Notes under the pieces: model-generated
Seen by the model: the letters and a program-made list of their open reading frames with translations, nothing else
Told to the model about the DNA's origin: nothing
Databases searched by the model: none
Assembly (NCBI RefSeq): GCF_004005865.1
Contig: NZ_SACN01000002.1
Span: 496,001-560,000, forward strand
Reading direction: 5' to 3'
DNA length: 64,000 nucleotides
Origin: Sphingomonas crocodyli
Lineage (GTDB): Bacteria; Pseudomonadota; Alphaproteobacteria; Sphingomonadales; Sphingomonadaceae
In this document: one piece after another, positions 8,389 to 17,908 of the stretch
How positions within the stretch are numbered: the stretch's first letter is position 1
Layout: each line of letters starts with the position of its first letter
Made by a program: the position numbers and the translations under genes

Positions 8389-11346
8389 ATGAAATTATCT
8401 CGCAATGTGATCCTCCGCGCGCTGCTGGGCGGCGGTTCGGTCCTGTCCGCCTGCGTGGCGCTGGCGCCGATCAGCCCGGCGCACGCGCAGGATATCAGTT
8501 CGGCGGCGATCACCGGCCAGGTGGTCGATCCGTCGGGCGCGCCCGTGGGCGGCGCCACGATCACCGTCAGCGCCGATGCGCGCGCGCTCAACCGCACCGT
8601 CACCAGCGGGCCGGACGGCTCCTTCTCGGTCGTGCAGCTTCCGGTCGGCAGCTATACGATCAAGGCCGAGAAATCGGGCGTCGGCGCGGTCGAGATGACC
8701 GGCGCGATCCTGTCGCTGGGCGGATCGAGTTTCGTCGTGAAGCTGGCCGAGACCGATGGCGCACCGATCATCGTCACCGCTGCCAAGGCGCGCGAGCTGG
8801 ATTTCTCGCAATCGGCGACCGGCCTCGTCATCGACGTGAAGGAGACGTTCGATCGCGTGCCGATCGCACGCGATGTGGCCGCGCTTCAGCTGCTCGCGCC
8901 GCAGACGACGGCGGGCGACAGCGCGTTCAACAGCCTGACCGGCGGCACCAATGTCGCGCTGTCGGGCGGTTCGGTGGCCGAGAACATCTATTATGTGAAC
9001 GGCATGAACATCACCAACTTCCGCACCTTCCTGGGCGGCGGGCTGGTACCGTTCCAGTTCTACGATCAGGTGCAGGTGAAGACCGGTGGCTATCAGGCCG
9101 AATTCGGCCGCGCGACCGGCGGCGCGGTGATCGCGCTGACGCGATCGGGCAGCAACGAATATGCCGGCGGCTTCAACGCCTATTGGTCGCCCAGCGGGCT
9201 GCGTTCGCGGGCGCGCGACACATACATTTCGAACAACGATCGCGACAAACGGCAGGATTATGAGGGTAACCTCTGGGCCTCGGGTCCGATCATCAAGGAT
9301 CGGCTCTACTTCTTCGGCTTCTTCAACCCGCGCTATCGCAGCGAGTTTGACGCGACCCAGCCGATCAACGGTTCGGTGACGGAGACCTTCGCCAAGTCGA
9401 AGAAGCCGTTCTACGGCGGCAACATCGATTTTGACGTGACCGAGGATCACCGCCTCGAATTCACCTATTTCAACAACAGCAATGCCGAGGAAGGCACGAT
9501 CACGACGCGCGTGCTTTCGGGCGCGGCGCCCGATTTGGTGACGCCGTACAAGGTGTCGGTCGGCGGCGACAATTATATCGGCAAATATACCGGCCACATC
9601 ACCGACTGGCTGACCATTTCGGCGCTCTACGGCCGCACCGATGCCGATCAGACATCTTCGAGCACGCAGCCCTACATCGTCGATCAGCGTTCGGGCACCG
9701 CGGTGCAGATTGCGGGCCACCCCGATGCGACGCTCGACAGCGGTGCGGATCGCCGCGAGCTCTATCGCGCCGATGTCGACGTGCTCGCGCATCTGATGGG
9801 CGAACATCATATCCGCTTCGGCTTCGATCGGGAGGATCTGTCGTCGCGCGTGTCGACCACCTATTCGGGCGGCGTCTCCTATCGCTATCTGCGGGCGGGG
9901 GCGACGGGGGCGCTCAACGGGCTGATCCCGGCGAACACCGATTATGTCCGCGTCCAGTATCTGGACCGCGCCGGCGCGTTCAAGGCGCAGAACACCGCCT
10001 TCTACCTGCAGGACAATTGGGACGTGAACGACCGGGTGAACCTGAGCCTGGGCATCCGCAACGAGACGTTCGAAAACCGGACCGCTTCGGGTCAGGTGTT
10101 CACCAAGCTCAAGAACCAGTGGGCACCGCGCCTGGGCGCGACCTATGATCTGTTCGGAGACAAGCGCACCAAGCTGTCGGGCTTCTTCGGGCGCTACCAC
10201 CTGCCGGTCGCCGCGAACACGAACATCCGCATGGCGGGCAACGAATATTTCACGCGCGCGTTCAACATCCTGAACGGGGTCGATCCGGTCACGCGCCTGC
10301 CGACTCTGGGTCGCGAGGTGAGCTTCCAGGTGCTGTCCGACAGCGCGGGCGCCGATCCGCGCACGTTGACCTCGCAGAACCTGAAGCCGCAATATCTCGA
10401 CGAGTTCATGATCGGCCTCGACCAGCGGATCGGCGAGCGGTGGCGCGTCGGCCTGAACCTCACGCATCGCAACCTCAAGAGCGTGCTCGAGGATACCGAT
10501 CTCGGCTACACGATCGCCAATTTCTGCGCGACGCAGAATATGCCGGGGTGCAACCCGAATGCGGTGCCGGCCTCCTACGGATCGGGCGGCTATGTGTTGC
10601 TCAATCCGGGCAAGGATGCGGTGATCAACGTCGACCTGACCGGCACCGGCCAGCTGACCCAGATCACCATCCCCGCCGCAATCGTCGATCTGCCCAAGGC
10701 CAAGCGCAAATATTGGGCGGTGGAGGCCAATTTCGATCGCACCTGGGATGGCACGTGGCAGCTTTCGGGCAGCTATGTCTGGTCGAGCCTGAAGGGCAAT
10801 TACGAAGGCGGCGTCAAATCCGACAACGGGCAGGACGATACCGGCCTGACGCAGGACTTTGACGAGCCCGGTTGGATGGACGGCGCCTATGGCTATCTGC
10901 CCAACCATCGCCGCCATACGTTCAAGGTCTATGGTGCCTATGCGTTGACCGATCAGGTCCAGCTGGGCGGCTTCGCGCGGCTGCAGAGCCCGCGCAAGTT
11001 CGGCTGCATCGGCGTTTATGACGAGGCGCTGGGCGGGGCGGGCCGCGCGGCGACCGATACGTCGGCATCGTGGTATTGCAACGGCCGCCTCATCGGCCGC
11101 GGCAAGGCGCTGGAAAGCGACTGGCTGAAGCAGATCGATCTGTCGATCTCCTACACGCTCAAGATCGCCGGCCTCAAATCGCTGCAGCTGCGCGCCGACG
11201 TGTTCAACGTCTTCAACTGGAAGTCGAAGCTCGATCTTCGCGAATATGGCGAGGACGACGGCGGCAACCCCGATCCCAACTATGGCAAGGTGACCAGCTA
11301 TCAGGCGCCGCGCCAGGTCCGCTTCGGCGTGTCGATGGATTTCTGA
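8389..11346 (+). CDS. TonB-dependent receptor with N-terminal carboxypeptidase-regulatory-like domain
   Basis: A 985-residue outer-membrane transporter. The signal peptide ends around AHA-QD (residue 33). Residues 36-115 form a beta-sandwich like carboxypeptidase regulatory domains (ITGQVVDPSGAPVGGATITV ... GSYTIKAE). A plug domain with a TonB-box-like segment follows, then a 22-strand-type barrel ending in VRFGVSMDF with terminal Phe. Oar-like receptors share this layout and often import large or peptide-type substrates. ATG 8389 heads the signal peptide; an upstream in-frame ATG adds a non-hydrophobic stretch and is less likely. It is divergent from the LytS/LytR pair. A strong hairpin follows the stop. 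Confidence 0.92.
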   Translation: MKLSRNVILRALLGGGSVLSACVALAPISPAHAQDISSAAITGQVVDPSGAPVGGATITVSADARALNRTVTSGPDGSFSVVQLPVGSYTIKAEKSGVGAVEMTGAILSLGGSSFVVKLAETDGAPIIVTAAKARELDFSQSATGLVIDVKETFDRVPIARDVAALQLLAPQTTAGDSAFNSLTGGTNVALSGGSVAENIYYVNGMNITNFRTFLGGGLVPFQFYDQVQVKTGGYQAEFGRATGGAVIALTRSGSNEYAGGFNAYWSPSGLRSRARDTYISNNDRDKRQDYEGNLWASGPIIKDRLYFFGFFNPRYRSEFDATQPINGSVTETFAKSKKPFYGGNIDFDVTEDHRLEFTYFNNSNAEEGTITTRVLSGAAPDLVTPYKVSVGGDNYIGKYTGHITDWLTISALYGRTDADQTSSSTQPYIVDQRSGTAVQIAGHPDATLDSGADRRELYRADVDVLAHLMGEHHIRFGFDREDLSSRVSTTYSGGVSYRYLRAGATGALNGLIPANTDYVRVQYLDRAGAFKAQNTAFYLQDNWDVNDRVNLSLGIRNETFENRTASGQVFTKLKNQWAPRLGATYDLFGDKRTKLSGFFGRYHLPVAANTNIRMAGNEYFTRAFNILNGVDPVTRLPTLGREVSFQVLSDSAGADPRTLTSQNLKPQYLDEFMIGLDQRIGERWRVGLNLTHRNLKSVLEDTDLGYTIANFCATQNMPGCNPNAVPASYGSGGYVLLNPGKDAVINVDLTGTGQLTQITIPAAIVDLPKAKRKYWAVEANFDRTWDGTWQLSGSYVWSSLKGNYEGGVKSDNGQDDTGLTQDFDEPGWMDGAYGYLPNHRRHTFKVYGAYALTDQVQLGGFARLQSPRKFGCIGVYDEALGGAGRAATDTSASWYCNGRLIGRGKALESDWLKQIDLSISYTLKIAGLKSLQLRADVFNVFNWKSKLDLREYGEDDGGNPDPNYGKVTSYQAPRQVRFGVSMDF

Positions 11347-11356
11347 CGCACGCCGC

Positions 11357-11405
11357 GCCACGGCCGGTCCTTCCCTCTACGCACCCCAAGAAGGCCGGCC
11401 GTGGC
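11357..11405 (+). terminator. Strong hairpin after the TonB receptor
   Basis: An 11-bp perfect stem (GCCACGGCCGG with CCGGCCGTGGC, 11357-11367 and 11395-11405), extended by CCTT/AAGG after a one-base bulge. There is no T-run, so termination would rely on the stem or on Rho. It separates the receptor from the small gene downstream and would sequester an upstream GTG at 11401. Confidence 0.5.
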
Positions 11406-11421
11406 ATCCCGTTCAGCCAGG

Positions 11422-11700
11422 ATGACGACCCTGAGCAGCATCTGCTTCCTCCGTTCGGAAAGCTTCGCGCTCGTCCGCATGAGTGCCGCCGGCGACCCCG
11501 GCTCGCATGCGAGCGAGATCGAAACGGCCTGCCCCTTCCCGATCCGGCTCGCCGCGATCGAGGCGGGCGGGCCGCAGCGCGAGGCGGAACTGGCGCTGAT
11601 GTTCGCGCGCGATCGCATCCGCCCCGGCTGGTTCAGCCTGTCGCCGGCACTCGACCGCTATATCGCGCGGCTGGGTGACGTGTCCCGTTCCCGTCAGTGA
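11422..11700 (+). CDS. Small protein resembling the MUG113/T5orf172 branch of GIY-YIG proteins
   Basis: A 92-residue product. The pattern SICFLRSESFALVRMS, then CPFPIRLAAIEAGG, an AELALMF helix and RIRPGWFSLSPALDRYI resembles small T5orf172/MUG113 proteins, whose usual core is YF(I/L)...(I/V)KIG..., CPFPL, then ..GEWF. The Tyr and the KIG Gly of the nuclease core are not visible here, so any enzyme activity is doubtful. GTG 11401 would lengthen it by 7 residues but lies inside the terminator-like stem. It is followed after 9 bp by a small membrane gene. Family resemblance is by eye only. Confidence 0.5.
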   Translation: MTTLSSICFLRSESFALVRMSAAGDPGSHASEIETACPFPIRLAAIEAGGPQREAELALMFARDRIRPGWFSLSPALDRYIARLGDVSRSRQ

Positions 11701-11709
11701 GTTGTGTCC

Positions 11710-11892
11710 ATGCCGGTCGATGTTCTCGAAGCGCCATCGCGCGCAGCGTCCGTTCCCGCTGAACCCGTCATCATGCCGGCGTCCCGGCCCGATCGCCGCC
11801 CGTCCTTCCGCATGCGCCTGCTAATGATCGTCGCGCTCAACAGCCTGTTGTGGGGCGCGATCCTCTGGGCGCTCCTCGGCATTCCGGCTTAG
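11710..11892 (+). CDS. Small single-TM protein of unknown function
   Basis: A 60-residue protein with an N-terminal Pro/Ala/Arg-rich stretch and a C-terminal membrane helix (RLLMIVALNSLLWGAILWALLG). It begins just after the preceding small gene, which suggests co-transcription. A GTG two codons earlier is an alternative start. No family is recognised. The hydrophobic helix and tight spacing support a real gene, but coding evidence is modest. Confidence 0.45.
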   Translation: MPVDVLEAPSRAASVPAEPVIMPASRPDRRPSFRMRLLMIVALNSLLWGAILWALLGIPA

Positions 11893-11935
11893 CCAAAATC
11901 CGCAAGTCCGGACAACGATCGGCAACCTTCCCGCC

Positions 11936-11953
11936 TATACCCCAACCGGTATA
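11936..11953. promoter_or_regulatory. Inverted repeat upstream of the MFS gene, possible operator
   Basis: TATACC-N6-GGTATA is a perfect 6-bp-arm dyad about 60 bp before the MFS start codon, in the place expected of a repressor site. The TetR-type gene at 14.3 kb is a natural candidate ligand, but the dyad is not seen in front of that gene itself. Confidence 0.4.
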
Positions 11954-12013
11954 AGCTTTCTGCAAATCAGACTGACAGATCTGATCATCAGAACGAGACG
12001 GAGAGGCCCGACG

Positions 12014-13255
12014 ATGCAACGCATTTATTATGGCTGGTACCTCGTTGCCGCCTGTATCCTGATCTACATGGCGGTGATCGGCACCGGCTCCGCCGCCTAT
12101 GGCCTCTATGTGAAGCCGGTGGCGGCCGAGTTCGATCTGTCGCGCGCGACGATGAACACCGGCATGATCCTGTTCAACGTCGGCATGGCGGTGACGGCGC
12201 TGGTGGTCGGGCGGCTGATCGATCGGTTCCCGTTGCGGCCGATCATGATCGTCAGCGGCACATTGCTGGGCGGGTGTATGGCGCTGCTCGGCCTGTCGAA
12301 CAATCTTATGCTCGACGCCTTCGTGATCGTCCTGCCGCTGGCGGCGGGGACGGTGGGCGCGGGCACGCTGACCGTCACGGTGCTGCTCGCGCGCTGGTTC
12401 ACCAAGCAGCGTGGGCGCGTGCTGGCGCTGGCGGCGATGGGCATGTCGCTGTCGAACCTGACCGTCATTCCGCTGATCGGCCACATGATCGCGCAATATG
12501 GCTGGCGTGAAGCTTTGATCTTCTCGGGCATCGGCATCGCCGTCGTGGTGAGCGCGCTGGCGATGATCGTTCGCGATCGGCCCGGCCCGGACGAAGTCGA
12601 GCCCGGCCGACCGTCGGCAGCGGTCGGCGGCGCGCCCGCGCTGGGCGTGCGGCTCACGGTGCGCGACATCCTGACCAACCCGAACTTCTGGCTGATCGGC
12701 ACCGGCGCAGGCATCGGCCTTGCGATTATGCAGACGCTGGGCATCTCGCTCGTCCCGCTCGCGACCGACGGTGGCCTCAGCATGGTGCAGGCGACCAGCC
12801 TGTTGTCGGTGATGGGCGTGACGGCGGTGGTGAGCAAGCTGACGCTAGCGGTCGTTGCCGACTATTTCGATCGTTCGACCCTGCTCGCAGGCTGCTTCAC
12901 TTTGCTCGCGGTCGCCAATGCGACGCTGCTGATCGATCACAGCTATGTCGCTTTGCTGGCGATCTGCGTGCTGATCGGCGCGGCGAGCGGATCGGGGGCG
13001 CCGCTTTATTATGCGCTGGTCGCCGATCGTTTCGGCATGATCTCGCTGGGCACGGTGCGCGGGCTGATGACGCCGCTCACCGCCGCGCTCGCCGCGATCT
13101 TCCTGCGCTTCGGCGGGGAAGTCTATGATCGCACGGGCAGCTATCGCCTGATGTTCGTAAGCTTCGCGATCGCCGCCGTGTTCGCCGCGATCCTGCTGCT
13201 GGCACCGCGCATCTTCCCGACCAAGCCCGAACTGGCGCTGACGCCTGCGACCTGA
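12014..13255 (+). CDS. Major facilitator superfamily transporter
   Basis: A 413-residue inner-membrane transporter with about 12 hydrophobic segments in two halves separated by a hydrophilic loop (about residues 182-212). The N-terminal YYGWYLVAACILIY, the loop motif VGRLIDRF after TM2, and LARWFTKQRGRVLALA resemble the oxalate/formate-antiporter-like and monocarboxylate-porter branch of MFS. The substrate is probably an organic acid, but this is family-level inference. It is followed 10 bp later by an oxidoreductase gene with GAGGAGGG between, so the two form an operon. Confidence 0.87.
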   Translation: MQRIYYGWYLVAACILIYMAVIGTGSAAYGLYVKPVAAEFDLSRATMNTGMILFNVGMAVTALVVGRLIDRFPLRPIMIVSGTLLGGCMALLGLSNNLMLDAFVIVLPLAAGTVGAGTLTVTVLLARWFTKQRGRVLALAAMGMSLSNLTVIPLIGHMIAQYGWREALIFSGIGIAVVVSALAMIVRDRPGPDEVEPGRPSAAVGGAPALGVRLTVRDILTNPNFWLIGTGAGIGLAIMQTLGISLVPLATDGGLSMVQATSLLSVMGVTAVVSKLTLAVVADYFDRSTLLAGCFTLLAVANATLLIDHSYVALLAICVLIGAASGSGAPLYYALVADRFGMISLGTVRGLMTPLTAALAAIFLRFGGEVYDRTGSYRLMFVSFAIAAVFAAILLLAPRIFPTKPELALTPAT

Positions 13256-13265
13256 GGAGGGTGGC

Positions 13266-14285
13266 ATGGCCGATGCGATCAACCGCCAGTGGGTGCTGGC
13301 GCGCCGGCCGCAGGGCGCGGTGCGGGCGGACGACTTCACCTATATCGAGGTGGCGCGGCCGACGCCCGATCTCGGCGCGGGTGAAATCCTGGTCCGCACA
13401 GTGATGTTCAGCTTCGATCCGGCGATGCGCGGCTGGGTCGACGATGTGCCGAGCTATTTGCCGCCGGTCGCGATCGGCGCGCCGATGCGGGCGTCGGCGG
13501 TGGCGGAAATCGTCGAGTCCGCCGATCCCGCCTTTCCGGTCGGGCGGCATGTGATCGGACTGTTGAGCTGGCAGGATTATGCCGTGGTCAATCGCGCGGG
13601 CGAGCGGCCGATCACGATGCTACCGGAAGGCACGCCGCCTGCGGTCGCGCTGGGCGTGCTGGGCGGCAGCGGGCTGACGGCGCATGTCGGGCTGTGCCGG
13701 GTCGGTGGCCTCAAGCCCGAGGACAATGTGCTGGTGACGGGCGCGGCCGGCGCGGTCGGCAGCGTCGCGGCGCAGATCGCGCGGATTAAGGGCGCGCATG
13801 TCGTGGGCGTCGCAGGTGGTGCGGAGAAGGCGGCGTGGCTGCGCGAGACTTGTGGGATCGCCGAGGTCATCGACTATCGCGCCGAAAATCTTGACCAGCG
13901 GCTGGGCGAGCTGTTTCCCAAGGGGATCGACCTGTTCTTCGACAATGTTGGCGGCGATCAGCTGGAGGTGGGGATCGCGCATATGGCCGATCACGGGCGG
14001 ATCGCCCTGTGCGGCGCGATCGCGACCTATAACGATGCCGAGCCGCGTCCCGGCCCGCGCAACATGATGAAGGTCATCATCGCAAGGCTGCGGATGGAGG
14101 GCTTCATCGTCATGGATCATGGTGCGGCGGTGCCCGGCATCATGGCCGAACTGGCGGGCTGGGTGGCGGGCGGACAGATCGCCTTCCGCCACGACATCCA
14201 GACTGGCTTCGCCAATATCCCGGCGACGCTTCTCCGCCTGTTCAGCGGCGAAAATCGCGGCAAGCAACTGCTGCAGATCGACTGA
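13266..14285 (+). CDS. NADP-dependent medium-chain oxidoreductase (CurA/leukotriene B4 dehydrogenase-like)
   Basis: A 339-residue zinc-free MDR enzyme. The N-terminal part has NRQWVLARRPQG and FSFDPAMRGWV, typical of the CurA / prostaglandin reductase group that reduces alpha,beta-unsaturated ketones with NADPH. The Rossmann motif is GAAGAVGSVAAQIA, followed by DLFFDNVGGD and a GRIALCGAI strand. No structural-zinc Cys cluster is present. ATG 13266 is preceded by a strong GAGGAGGG. Together with the MFS gene it may take up and reduce an unsaturated compound; the substrate is unknown. Confidence 0.87.
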   Translation: MADAINRQWVLARRPQGAVRADDFTYIEVARPTPDLGAGEILVRTVMFSFDPAMRGWVDDVPSYLPPVAIGAPMRASAVAEIVESADPAFPVGRHVIGLLSWQDYAVVNRAGERPITMLPEGTPPAVALGVLGGSGLTAHVGLCRVGGLKPEDNVLVTGAAGAVGSVAAQIARIKGAHVVGVAGGAEKAAWLRETCGIAEVIDYRAENLDQRLGELFPKGIDLFFDNVGGDQLEVGIAHMADHGRIALCGAIATYNDAEPRPGPRNMMKVIIARLRMEGFIVMDHGAAVPGIMAELAGWVAGGQIAFRHDIQTGFANIPATLLRLFSGENRGKQLLQID

Positions 14286-14289
14286 CCAA

Positions 14290-14988
14290 TCAACCGCGCA
14301 GCATATCCTCCAGCCCCAGGATGATGTTGCGCACGCCCAGATCGTAAATGTCGTCGGCGATGTCGGCGTCGGGCTCGGCGATCGCCATCATCAGCGCGCG
14401 ATCCGCATCGGTCATGTCGTAGAGCGGGATCGCGAAGTCGCGCACCGATACGCCTTCCTCGCGCAACGAAATCCGCGCGATCAGCAGGGCCAGGCTGGTG
14501 CGGATGATCCAGTTGTTGGTGATCGATATCTGCCGCCCGCTCAGGCCCATGTCGGACAATTCGCGGATCAGCGGGATCAGCACGCGCATCCATGACGGGT
14601 TCACCTCGCCATCGAACTTGATGAGGTGCAGGCCCACCGGATAACGATCGAACAGGTGCCGCAGTTCGTGCAGATAGGCGGCCATCCATTCGCGCCACGG
14701 CAGGCCAGATGCGGGCGCTTCGAAGCTGCTGAAGATCGTGCTCGCCACTTCGTTGAGCAGCGCGTCGCGGCTGGGGAAATAGGTGTAGAGCGTCATCACC
14801 GACACGTTCAGCCGCAGCGCCAGCTTGTGCAGCGTGAAGCTGGCCAACCCCTGATCGGTCAGCATATCGAGCGCGGCGGCGATGATCCGATCGTGATCGA
14901 GGATCTTGGGGCGCCCGCGCTGGGGCGTCCGGCGGCGCTTTTCGGGTTCGGGGCCGGGATCGACGGCGGAAGGAGAAGTACGGGTCAT
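14290..14988 (-). CDS. TetR-family transcriptional regulator
   Basis: A 232-residue regulator. After a basic, Pro-rich N-terminal tail, the HTH domain runs from IIAAALDMLTDQG through FTLHKLALRLNVSVMTLYTYF, and an all-helical ligand domain follows. It converges with the oxidoreductase gene (4 bp apart) and is 40 bp upstream of nothing else in its direction, so it is probably a single gene controlling its neighbours. ATG 14988 has AGGG about 8 nt upstream; ATG 15015 would add 9 residues with a poorly spaced site. Confidence 0.88.
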   Translation of the reverse strand: MTRTSPSAVDPGPEPEKRRRTPQRGRPKILDHDRIIAAALDMLTDQGLASFTLHKLALRLNVSVMTLYTYFPSRDALLNEVASTIFSSFEAPASGLPWREWMAAYLHELRHLFDRYPVGLHLIKFDGEVNPSWMRVLIPLIRELSDMGLSGRQISITNNWIIRTSLALLIARISLREEGVSVRDFAIPLYDMTDADRALMMAIAEPDADIADDIYDLGVRNIILGLEDMLRG

Positions 14989-15028
14989 GCCGGGGAACCC
15001 TAGGGTGCCCGGCATGACCTAACAAGTT

Positions 15029-15910
15029 CTAGCCGACGAGGCTTTGATCCGCGTCGTCCCAGGCATCGCCCGGCCCGCGGGTGAAGCCGAGATCGGCGGC
15101 GATGTCGTCCAGCTGCCAGTCGAGATAGTCTTCCCAGTTCACGATATGCAGCGGCTTCTTCAGCCCGCGTCCCGCCGCGATGCCGAGTTCGGTCGCCTCC
15201 AGCAGGCGCGGCATGCCCGCCGAATAATGCAGCCCGCTGCGCATCAGGTTCGCCGAGGCGAGGAAGTAAGGCGAGCGCGAGATATAGGCGGCAAGCTCGG
15301 GCCGGAAGAAACAGGCATTGCCGGTCACGTTCATCATGATCAGCGCATGTTCGCCCGCCACGTTCGGGCCGAAGCCCGTCACCATATGCTGGATGTCGTG
15401 GCACTCGCTCGACCGCTTCATCAGATATTGCAGGTCGTTCGCGGGCACCGTGCCCTTGTTCATGAACTCGATGTCATAGCCCGATTTGAGCATGAAATCG
15501 CGGATCGTCGCGCCCAGCGTGCCATCGGCATAATGGCCCATTTCGTGCGGGTTGAAGCGGGCCATCTGGCGCCTGTCGAGCCATTCGGCGAACACCGGAT
15601 TTTCGGCCTTCTCGATCGCGACCTGCTTCGCCCAGTCGGCATAGTCGGTCACGTCGTCGAGGCCGCGCGACATATCGGGAATGTCGTATGTGGTCGGCAC
15701 GTCATTGCCCAGCCGGCGCAGCGACATCTGCGTATAGGCGAAGGAGAACAAAGGGCTGTTGAGGAAGCGCGAGGTGGACATCGGGACGCTGCCCGAAACC
15801 GGCTCGATCCCCTGCCGCATATACGCGATCTCGGCCGGGGTCATCCCTCCGCGCGGGCGGAGGGGGGCGGCGTCGTTCGCGGCCTCTTCGATGGGTTTCG
15901 CAGTGGCCAT
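15029..15910 (-). CDS. Coq4-family protein in an accessory cluster
   Basis: A 293-residue protein with the Coq4 metal motif HDxxH-x11-E: H171, D172, H175 and E187 in CHDIQHMVTGF...GEHAL. Coq4 acts in ubiquinone synthesis at the C1 position of the ring. Here no coq gene is nearby; the gene is 5 bp downstream of an amidohydrolase gene and surely co-transcribed with it. It is longer than typical bacterial Coq4, with an N-terminal extension containing RGGMTPAEIAYMRQG. I infer a paralogue used on a ring-containing substrate of this cluster, or simply an uncharacterised function. Confidence 0.8.
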   Translation of the reverse strand: MATAKPIEEAANDAAPLRPRGGMTPAEIAYMRQGIEPVSGSVPMSTSRFLNSPLFSFAYTQMSLRRLGNDVPTTYDIPDMSRGLDDVTDYADWAKQVAIEKAENPVFAEWLDRRQMARFNPHEMGHYADGTLGATIRDFMLKSGYDIEFMNKGTVPANDLQYLMKRSSECHDIQHMVTGFGPNVAGEHALIMMNVTGNACFFRPELAAYISRSPYFLASANLMRSGLHYSAGMPRLLEATELGIAAGRGLKKPLHIVNWEDYLDWQLDDIAADLGFTRGPGDAWDDADQSLVG

Positions 15911-15915
15911 GTCGC

Positions 15916-17667
15916 TTACTCCGCGGCCTGCGCGAGCGGAGGCTCGTCCGCCACGGCGGTGACGACCTGGCCGGGGAACTTGCCGGTAAATTCGCCGCGC
16001 ACGAAGGTCGCCTCGCCATTGACGAGGGTGAGGCGCATCGGCGCCGCCTCGCGGCTGTAGCGATAGGTGACGCCGCCCTCGCCATCGGGCACGTCGAAGC
16101 GCTTATATTCCGGCCGGCGTTCGATCTCGTCGAGGTTGAAGACGGTCACGTCCGCCTTCTTGCCGACATGCAGCGTGCCGCGTTCGGGCAGCAGGTTGAA
16201 GAAGTCGGCGATCCGCCCGCTGAGCAGGTGCACCGCCTGTTCGATCGTCAGATCCTGGCTGTCGCGGACATGGCGGGTGAGCAGCAGGACGTTGTCGCCC
16301 GCGCCGCAGAACATCTTGCCGTGCGCGCCCGCGTCGGAGAGGTTCCCGATCGCGAGATTGTCGTTGAACATATAGGGCAAGGCGTCCTTGTGCTTGGGCG
16401 CTTCCTCCATCCGCAGGTTGGAGTGGACGCCATTTTCGATCACCCAGTCGGCCAGCGCGTCCGAGGGGTGATCGTAACCGCGGTCTTTCATGAACTGGCT
16501 GAGCAGGATGCCGGTCGGCCCCGCATTGGTCTCGCTGTCGAACAGTTCGAACGCATCGGCATGCTTGGCGCGCGAAACGTCGCGCACGCTGTTCCAGCTT
16601 TCGCGGGCGCGGGCGCGCCACGTCGGATCGGCGAGCATGTCGAGTTTCTTCTGCTCGTCGCGCTCGTCGATGATCTCGTTCCAGACGTAATTGTTGATCT
16701 GCGCCCAGACGAGCGAGTTCATGAAGCCGATCAGCACGGTCGATGCGACGTGGTGATAGCCGGCCCAGATATCGAGCCCTTCGGCCTTGCGCGCCTCGTG
16801 CATCTCGATCGCGGGGGCGACGATCTTGTCCTGATAGGCGAGGGTGGGCACCGCGCCGGTGAACTGGGTGCGGATGTTGCGGCCGCGCAGCAGCCCCACG
16901 AAGCGATCCATCGTCGCGGGCGCATCGACGCGCATCACCCAATCGACGATCACCTGGAACACGCGGCCGGGATACCGCTCAAGCACGTCGAACAATGCGT
17001 TCATTTCGGCATCGTCGGCCAGCTTGGTGACGATGCGGCGATCCTTGCCGTCATTGTCGAGATAGTTGGTCGAAAGCCCGATCGCGCCGGCGGCCAGCGC
17101 CTCGTCGAGCAGCTCGGCCATCTTCGCGATCTCGGCCGGGGTCGCCGCGCGCTCCCACGCGTCGAGGCCCATCACGGTCAGGCGCAGCGGGATATGGCCG
17201 CAGTAAGAGGCGAAGTTGAGCGGGAGCTTCAGGTTGCGCTCGATCGAGCTGCGATATTCGCCCCAGGTCGTCCAATCCCAAGGCAGGCGATCCATGAAGG
17301 GCTTTTCGGGAATATCCTCGAAGAAGGAGAAGATTTTCACCGCCTCCAGCCGGACCTTCGGATCGCTGCTGACCGGCGCGGCGCCGAACCCGCAATTGCC
17401 GTTGATCGAGGTGGTGACGCCGTAACCCGGCATCGGCTCCATCGACGGCAGCCACCACATCGGCGCGTCGAAATGGTTGTGAGTCTCCATGAAACCCGGC
17501 GTGACGTAGCAGCCAGTGGCATCGATCACCTGCTCGCGGCCCTGCCGTTCGAGATTTTGGCCGATTTCCGAGATTCGGTCGTCGGTGACGCGAACGTCGG
17601 CGCGATAAGCGGGGGCGCCGGTGCCGTCGACGACCGTACCACCCTTGATCAGAAATCCGAGCTTCAT
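15916..17667 (-). CDS. Amidohydrolase of the N-acyl-D-amino-acid deacylase type
   Basis: A 583-residue metal-dependent amidohydrolase. The N-terminal strand module (LIKGGTVVDGTGAPAYRADV) is followed by the metal motif HNHFD (H63, H65), the glycine-rich GNCGFG segment and a late SDAGAH motif, as in D-aminoacylases and related D-hydantoinase-like enzymes. The C-terminal end returns to the small beta-domain (GKKADVTVFNLDEIERRP). These enzymes cleave N-acyl amide bonds; the physiological substrate is not deducible. The start is ATG 17667 with AGGAGAGT upstream. It is divergent from a TonB receptor and in operon with the Coq4-like gene. Confidence 0.88.
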   Translation of the reverse strand: MKLGFLIKGGTVVDGTGAPAYRADVRVTDDRISEIGQNLERQGREQVIDATGCYVTPGFMETHNHFDAPMWWLPSMEPMPGYGVTTSINGNCGFGAAPVSSDPKVRLEAVKIFSFFEDIPEKPFMDRLPWDWTTWGEYRSSIERNLKLPLNFASYCGHIPLRLTVMGLDAWERAATPAEIAKMAELLDEALAAGAIGLSTNYLDNDGKDRRIVTKLADDAEMNALFDVLERYPGRVFQVIVDWVMRVDAPATMDRFVGLLRGRNIRTQFTGAVPTLAYQDKIVAPAIEMHEARKAEGLDIWAGYHHVASTVLIGFMNSLVWAQINNYVWNEIIDERDEQKKLDMLADPTWRARARESWNSVRDVSRAKHADAFELFDSETNAGPTGILLSQFMKDRGYDHPSDALADWVIENGVHSNLRMEEAPKHKDALPYMFNDNLAIGNLSDAGAHGKMFCGAGDNVLLLTRHVRDSQDLTIEQAVHLLSGRIADFFNLLPERGTLHVGKKADVTVFNLDEIERRPEYKRFDVPDGEGGVTYRYSREAAPMRLTLVNGEATFVRGEFTGKFPGQVVTAVADEPPLAQAAE

Positions 17668-17908
17668 GCTGACTCTCCTCTGCCCTGCGAGTCCATCTAA
17701 GTGCCTCGTCTGGATCGATAATTTTCTTATAGCGTATATATAATCGATCTGAATGACTAACTATCGGTGAAATCAGGACAATCCGGAATCCCGGAAAAGC
17801 CCGCGATGCGCGTTGCCGTTTCATGGCGACGTAACCAGCAATCCGCTCGCCAAGGGGCCTGAAGCCGGCACGAGATCCGGATCGGGCAAGTGACTATGGG
17901 AGAGGGTA

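Noticed and set aside
8395..11361. 988-residue open frame antisense to the TonB receptor
   Set aside because: High-GC codon-position shadow of a real gene; no recognisable domain and dominated by Arg, Ala and His.
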